A stretch of DNA of 10,611 nt from Burkholderiales bacterium (GTDB lineage Bacteria; Pseudomonadota; Gammaproteobacteria; Burkholderiales; SG8-39): contig JAQSVY010000052.1 in NCBI GenBank assembly GCA_029266935.1, forward strand, positions 1 to 10,611, given 5' to 3'. The position numbers and the translations under genes are program-made. Within the stretch, counting starts at the first letter, position 1, and each line of letters opens with the position of its first letter. Below are positions 6,918 through 10,611 of this stretch, in pieces. The notes under the pieces were generated by a model. It was not told the origin of the DNA. It saw only the letters and a program-made list of their open reading frames with translations, and searched no databases.

Positions 6918-6935
6918 TTACTTGTCGCCCTTCAA
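6907..6935 (-). promoter_or_regulatory. Sigma-70 promoter of the imuA-imuB-dnaE2 operon
   Basis: A -35 hexamer TTGAAG (6930-6935) and a -10 hexamer TATAAA (6907-6912) are separated by exactly 17 bases on the minus strand. The -35 lies in the last codons (Leu-Lys) of the broken oxidoreductase gene, and the -10 lies inside the LexA box. The predicted transcription start is around 6899-6901, one to three bases before the imuA ATG, so the message would be leaderless or nearly so. The match and spacing are seen; the start point is inferred. Confidence 0.75.
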
Positions 6936-8098
6936 CCTGAAGCGTTCGGCCGCATACGGCGCCGGGTCGACGAACGGCTTCTCGCCCGCCACCATCTCGG
7001 CGACCAGCCGCCCGGTGACCGGCCCTAGCGTAAGTCCGTGGTGTGCATGGCCGAAGGCGAACCACAGGTTCGCGTGGCGCGGCGCTCTGCCGATGATGGG
7101 AAGCATGTCGGGGGTGCAGGGCCGCGACCCCATCCAGGCCTCGGTGTCGAGGCGCTCGGCCAGTGGGAAGAGCTCTCGCGCGATCGGCTCGGCTCGCGCG
7201 AGCTGCACCGGCGTGCGCGGTGCGTCGCGCAGCGCAAATTCGGCGCCGGTCGTGAGGCGGATGCCCCGCGCCAGCGGGCCGAGGAAATAGCCGCGCTCGG
7301 TGTCGAGCACGGGATGATTCAGGCGCGCCTCGCCTGCAGCCCGATAGTGCATGTGGTAGCCGCGCTTCACGGCAAGGGGAAAGTCGTAGCCGAGTGGCCG
7401 TGTCAGCGCGTCGGCCCAGGGACCGAGCGCCACGACCGCCTCTGCCGCAGCGAGCGGGCCGTTCGCGGTTTTCATCCGCCAGCCCTTCCCCTGTGCCCCG
7501 AGGCTCGTGGCGTTGCCCTGGAGGAAGACGCCGCCGAGCGCCTGGAAGCGCCGCAAGTACGCGAGCGCCAGCCCCTGCGGATCGGAAACGCTGATCGGGT
7601 CGGTCCAGTGCAATGCGCCGACGAGCACCGGGGCGAGATGCGGCTCGAGCTCCTGCAAGGCGCGCGCATCCAGGGCGCGATGGTTGATGCCGAACTCGCG
7701 ATGCCATCGCTCCGCCTCGGCGAAGCGCGTATCGCGCTCCCGCTCGGTGCGGAACAGGCGCATCCAGCCCACGCGACGGACAAAGCCGTCCGCGCCGGCT
7801 TCCGTCACCAGCGCCTCGTGCTCGGCAACGCAATGCTCTATCAGCTTCGCGTAGCGGCGCGCTACCTCGGCATGCCGCGCCGGTCGCGAGTGCCGCCAGT
7901 ACTGCCACAGGAACGGCGCCAGGCGCGGCAGCGCCAGCGGGTGATAGTGCGCGTCGATGGTGCGGTTGAGCGAGTAGCGCAGCCTTCCGCCGCGCCGCGA
8001 CGGTCGACCAGCGCCACCGAACGGCCCCGCTTCTGCAGATGCAGGGCAACACAGATTCCGACGATCCCGGCACCCAGGACAACGACATCGTGACGCAT
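6918..8098 (-). pseudogene. DadA-like FAD-dependent amino-acid oxidoreductase, broken by an out-of-frame deletion
   Basis: The gene begins with ATG at 8098 and a sound FAD-binding Rossmann motif (MRHDVVVLGAGIVG, then ALHLQKRG and VALVDRRGAAE). Near 8015-8025 the match jumps to another frame, resuming as LRYSLNRTIDAHYH and running to the stop at 6918 with typical family motifs: GWMRLFRTE, WMGSRPCTPDMLPIIG, GHAHHGLTLGPVTGRL. The expected link, about 27 residues with the flavin-proximal TSxGNAG motif, is absent. Translation from 8098 would end at 7862 after 78 residues. Intact relatives oxidise D-amino acids or glycine-like amines, with FAD. The start shares one base with the stop of the HTH-TPR gene (TGATG), so it was part of that operon. 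The lost segment argues against a simple single-base sequencing slip, but a local assembly error cannot be excluded. The C-terminal end still carries the imuA -35 box. Confidence 0.85.
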
Positions 8099-8937
8099 CA
8101 GCGGCGGGAGGGAGATCCTCCGCCCTTGTGGCCAACCAGCCTGCGGTATTCCGCCATGTGCCGGATTGCCTCGCGTGGCTTGTCGAGCTGCTCGCAGAGC
8201 AGCGCCAGGTTGTAGTGGCAGTCGGCGAGAGCCGGATCGGCGCCCAGCGCCTGCTCGTACGCGCGCAGCGCTTCCAGCTTCCTTCCACCGTCCTCGAGGA
8301 GGACGCCCAGGTTGTAGAGCACGACCGGATCGTTGCCGCACACCGCGATTGCATCGCGGTAGGCGAGCTCCGCCTCTTCGAGGCGCCCGGCCTCGTGCAG
8401 CAGCGAGCCGAGGTTGAGACGCGCATCGAGCAAATCCGCGTCCGCCGCCACGGCCTGGCGATAGGCGTCGATGGCGGCTGCGGCGTCATCGTCCTCGAGT
8501 GAGCGGCCCAGCTCGAACCAATGCTGCGCGCTGGCCGGCGACGTCGCCGCGGGGCGCTCGATCACGCTCAGCGACCCGTTCGCCGGATCGCCTTCGAATG
8601 CCAGCAGGTACTGTCCTGACTCCGCTTGCCAGCGGCTGCGCCCTTCCTTGACGACCACGCGATCGGCCACGGCGCAGATGCTCAGCCCCGACAGCGGCAT
8701 GGAAGAGGGCAGATGCCGGCGCAGCGCCTTCACGGCGCGGGTGATGCGCTTGGGCGGCACCTTGGCGGCGGCCAGGGCTTGCGCGGTACGCAGCACGATC
8801 AGGTCCTGGAAAGAGAACAGCCACGCCCGCCGCGGCCCCCGCGACGGGGTGACGAATCCCGCGTGGATCAGCGCGCGCACGGTGCTGCGCGGCAGACGCA
8901 GCAGCCGCTCGACTTCCCGCACGCCGTACCGTTGCAC
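8098..8937 (-). CDS. MerR-like helix-turn-helix protein with tetratricopeptide repeats
   Basis: A 279-residue protein. Residues 4-75 resemble a MerR-type winged helix-turn-helix: YGVREVERLLRLPRSTVRAL as the DNA-binding helices, then PRRAWLFSFQDLIVLR as the wing and following helix. A middle region (about 76-130) has strands such as LSICAVADRVVVKEG and GQYLLAFEG and no effector domain I recognise. Residues 137-270 hold four TPRs (AQHWFELGRSL, DARLNLGSLLHEAG, VVLYNLGVLLEDGG, ADCHYNLALLCEQL), for protein binding. The GTG start at 8937 shares its first base with the ku stop (TAGTG), and the HTH begins at once, so no later start fits. The ribosome binding site is weak; coupling to ku is likely. 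It may regulate, or physically partner, the end-joining genes; that is inference from position. The specific targets are unknown. Confidence 0.88.
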   Translation of the reverse strand: MQRYGVREVERLLRLPRSTVRALIHAGFVTPSRGPRRAWLFSFQDLIVLRTAQALAAAKVPPKRITRAVKALRRHLPSSMPLSGLSICAVADRVVVKEGRSRWQAESGQYLLAFEGDPANGSLSVIERPAATSPASAQHWFELGRSLEDDDAAAAIDAYRQAVAADADLLDARLNLGSLLHEAGRLEEAELAYRDAIAVCGNDPVVLYNLGVLLEDGGRKLEALRAYEQALGADPALADCHYNLALLCEQLDKPREAIRHMAEYRRLVGHKGGGSPSRR

Positions 8938-9776
8938 TATTTCTTGGCTGCCTTTCGCGCCGCGGGCTTCGCCGGTTGGGCGCGCTTCGCCGGCTTCTTC
9001 TCGAGGCTGGCCCGCAGTGCTTCCATCAGGTCAATGACCTGCGCACCCTGCTCCGGCGCTTCGGCCATGGTGATCTCCTGGCCTTCGACCTTCTTCTGAA
9101 TCGCGGCCTCGATGCGCGCCCGCACCTCATCGGTATAGGCGGCCGGATCGAACTGATCGACCGACTGCTGCTCGATCAGCTGCTGGGCGAGCTTGAGCTC
9201 GCCTGGCTTGACTTCCGTTTTCGGAATGTCGAGGTCGTTGATCGAGCGCACTTCGGCGGCATAGAGCAGCTGCTGCATTACCAGTCCTTCGACAAGGCCC
9301 GTGTCCACTGGCCGGATCAGCACGGTGTACTGCTTCCCGCGCGCTGCCCAGCGCCCGAGCGCGCAGCGCCCCGACTCCTTCAGAGCGCGCGCGAGCAGGG
9401 CATATGGCTTGGCGCCGCCCTTATCCGGACCCAGGTAGTACGCTTTGTCGAAGTACACTGGGTCGATCGCCCTTACCGGCACGAATTCGGTGATCTCCGC
9501 GCTGTGCGTGCCTGCCTCTTCGAGGGCCTTCAGCTCCTCCGGCGAGAACATCACGTACTGGTCCTTCGCGAACTCGTAGCCCTTGGCCATCTCCTCCCGC
9601 GCGACCGGCACCTCCTCCTTCACGCAGAAGTACTGCTGCTTTAGACGGGAGCCGCACGCCTTGTGCAGTAGGTTGAACGACATCGCCCGGCTCGCCTCCG
9701 TGGCCGAATAGAGCTTCACCGGGATGGAAACCATCCCGAACGAGATGGTCAGTGAGGCAATCGATCGTGCGGCCAT
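8937..9776 (-). CDS. ku: Non-homologous end-joining protein Ku
   Basis: A 279-residue bacterial Ku, which forms a homodimeric ring on broken DNA ends and recruits LigD. It begins with the family signature MAARSIASLTISFGMVSIPVKLYSA and continues through SFNLLHKACGSRLKQQYFC (about 33-51), YEFAKDQYVMFSPEELKALE and IDPVYFDKAYYLGPDKGG (104-121). Next comes the LVMQQLLYAAEVRSI segment (166-179). Residues 259-279 form a Lys/Ala/Pro-rich tail (EKKPAKRAQPAKPAARKAAKK, split here as 259-268 and 269-279) of the kind that adds DNA-end binding in some bacterial Ku proteins. The ATG at 9776 has a strong ribosome binding site (GAGGGG at 9782-9787, five bases away). A TTG at 9797 upstream in frame would place that site inside the gene and is rejected. 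It lies 67 bases after the LigD-type gene, its usual partner. Confidence 0.97.
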   Translation of the reverse strand: MAARSIASLTISFGMVSIPVKLYSATEASRAMSFNLLHKACGSRLKQQYFCVKEEVPVAREEMAKGYEFAKDQYVMFSPEELKALEEAGTHSAEITEFVPVRAIDPVYFDKAYYLGPDKGGAKPYALLARALKESGRCALGRWAARGKQYTVLIRPVDTGLVEGLVMQQLLYAAEVRSINDLDIPKTEVKPGELKLAQQLIEQQSVDQFDPAAYTDEVRARIEAAIQKKVEGQEITMAEAPEQGAQVIDLMEALRASLEKKPAKRAQPAKPAARKAAKK

Positions 9777-9843
9777 TTGTTCCCCTCTTAAATTCAATAG
9801 CTTAGAATAGATACTTCACGCGAAAGGTTCGAAGCATAACCCA
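9777..9843 (-). other. AT-rich ligD-ku intergenic region, weak promoter candidate
   Basis: This 67-base gap is clearly AT-richer than its surroundings. On the minus strand TTCGAA and TATTCT lie 18 bases apart and could form a weak sigma-70 promoter for ku. The matches (3 of 6 and 4 of 6) are poor. I see no LexA box here. Read-through from the LigD gene is equally possible. Confidence 0.25.
9782..9787 (-). promoter_or_regulatory. Ribosome binding site of ku
   Basis: GAGGGG on the minus strand, five bases before the ATG at 9776. It is the best Shine-Dalgarno sequence in the window and decides the ku start over the in-frame TTG at 9797. Confidence 0.85.
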
Positions 9844-9849
9844 TTATGC
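9834..9849 (-). repeat. Perfect inverted repeat at the LigD gene stop codon
   Basis: GCATAA and TTATGC face each other across a four-base loop, with the LigD gene's TAA stop inside one arm. The six-base stem is AT-rich and has no T-run after it, so it is a poor terminator. It may be a short RNA hairpin, a protein binding site, or chance. Confidence 0.35.
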
Positions 9850-10611
9850 CTTGGACCGTTCAAGCGCTCGCTCGAGGCTTTGCTTGCGTTCGAGGGCGTC
9901 CCGCCAGCGGTCGCCGAAGCGTGCCAGGAAATCCGGCGCATTCGTAATCCTGAAGTCGAGCGGGTGCGCCTTGGCGAGCTCCTCCCAGGTGAGCGGCATC
10001 GACACCGGCGCGCCGGGTACACCGCGCGGAGAATACGCCACGTTCAGCGTCTTTCCCCGAACGTTCATGTTGTAGTCCATGAAGATCTTGCCGGTGCGCT
10101 TGGGCACGCTCCACTCCAGCGTGACGTCCTTGGGGTGCAGCCGCATGAGGTGTCTTCCGATGCGCTCGGAGACCTCCCGCGCCATATCGAAGTCGATGGT
10201 GCGGCGGATCGGCAGGAAGACATGCAGGCCGGTCTTGCCCGAGGTCTTGACGATGGGCTCGAGCTTCATGCCGTTCAGGAGTTCGCGCAGCCGGAAGGCC
10301 ACTTCCTTGCCTTTTTCGAACGCCACGTTGTTCAGCTCCGGCTCATCGCCTGGCGCCTCCATCCCTGAGTAGATGTACGGATCGATGTCGAACACCACGT
10401 AGTCGGGATGGTTCAGCACCGAGCCTTCGAGCGCCTCCAGCGAAGAGCCGTAGTCGGTGCTCTCGCTTGCCGCGTCGAGCGCGGGGCGCGCGCGCGAATG
10501 CCAGACGTGGAACTCGAGCGTCCCGGATTGCGCAAGCCAGAGCAGGGTCGGCAGGTTGCTGCAGAGCAGGTACTCGTGGCTTTCGTCCTTGTGCCCGGAG
10601 AACACGGTGAT
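9844..10611 (-). CDS. ligD: LigD-type NHEJ polymerase/primase domain (partial, 5' end outside window)
   Basis: The last 255 residues of a protein with the archaeo-eukaryotic primase-like polymerase domain of bacterial end joining, which fills gaps with ribo- or deoxynucleotides before ligation. Visible features: LLCSNLPTLLWLAQSGTLEF near the window edge, the metal-binding Asp pair in YVVFDIDPYIY, the nucleotide-contacting VKTSGKTGLHVFLPI and the third metal-site Asp in KIFMDYNMNVRGKT. AYSPRGVPGAPVSMPLTWEEL and the end LDFRITNAPDFLARFGDRW complete the domain. The frame stays open through the window edge. The polymerase domain is C-terminal here, so the protein is either a multi-domain LigD ending in Pol or a separate polymerase. 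Ligase and phosphoesterase parts are not in view. Ku follows directly, which supports a role in non-homologous end joining. Confidence 0.93.
   Translation of the reverse strand: MTVFSGHKDESHEYLLCSNLPTLLWLAQSGTLEFHVWHSRARPALDAASESTDYGSSLEALEGSVLNHPDYVVFDIDPYIYSGMEAPGDEPELNNVAFEKGKEVAFRLRELLNGMKLEPIVKTSGKTGLHVFLPIRRTIDFDMAREVSERIGRHLMRLHPKDVTLEWSVPKRTGKIFMDYNMNVRGKTLNVAYSPRGVPGAPVSMPLTWEELAKAHPLDFRITNAPDFLARFGDRWRDALERKQSLERALERSKA

Noticed and set aside
6745..8088. Open frame of 447 codons on the minus strand across the oxidoreductase and imuA
   Set aside because: It is out of frame with both recognised proteins and its product is Arg/Ala-rich with no motif.
7862..8098. Programmed frameshift in the oxidoreductase rather than a broken gene
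   Set aside because: About 27 conserved residues are missing at the frame change, and no slippery heptamer is evident. A frameshift alone would not restore the protein.
1..10611. CRISPR array, insertion sequence, tRNA or rRNA
   Set aside because: No spaced direct repeats, transposase-like protein or RNA-gene-like segment was seen on either strand. The space between genes is at most about 67 bases.

Overview
The window is a GC-rich (roughly two-thirds G+C by eye), tightly packed bacterial chromosome segment. Every gene I can support lies on the minus strand, so transcription runs from high to low coordinates. Protein style and gene content (a LigD/Ku end-joining pair, an ImuA-ImuB-DnaE2 mutasome behind an E. 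coli-type LexA box) suggest a soil- or water-type betaproteobacterium. That assignment is an inference, not a measurement.

Right part (10611 to 8098): the 3' end of a LigD-type NHEJ polymerase gene, then ku with a strong ribosome binding site. Next is a GTG-started gene that overlaps the ku stop by one base and encodes a MerR-like helix-turn-helix joined to tetratricopeptide repeats. Then comes a DadA-like FAD oxidoreductase (8098-6918), also overlapping by one base. It is broken: about 27 expected residues are missing and the frame changes at the same place.

Middle part (6935 to 1634): a 20-base LexA/SOS box fills the whole gap between the oxidoreductase stop and the imuA start and sits on a good sigma-70 promoter. 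The overlapping genes imuA, imuB and dnaE2 follow, then a tetratricopeptide gene that starts inside the end of dnaE2. This is the damage-inducible translesion synthesis cassette. ImuB is unusually short at its N-terminus.

Left part (1566 to 1): a signalling group made of a small Hpt phosphotransfer protein, a receiver-adenylate/guanylate cyclase fusion, and the first 47 residues of another response regulator that runs off the window. A TATAAT box lies just upstream of the Hpt start.

Taken together, the window joins two low-fidelity DNA repair routes: end joining of double-strand breaks and SOS-induced lesion bypass. Each has a TPR-protein gene translationally overlapped with it, and a phosphorelay/cyclic-nucleotide module lies downstream. 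The known systems are recognisable. The less explained parts are the two TPR proteins, the trimmed ImuB, the leaderless-looking promoters and the decayed oxidoreductase. No RNA genes, insertion sequences, CRISPR arrays or gene-free stretches longer than 70 bases were seen.
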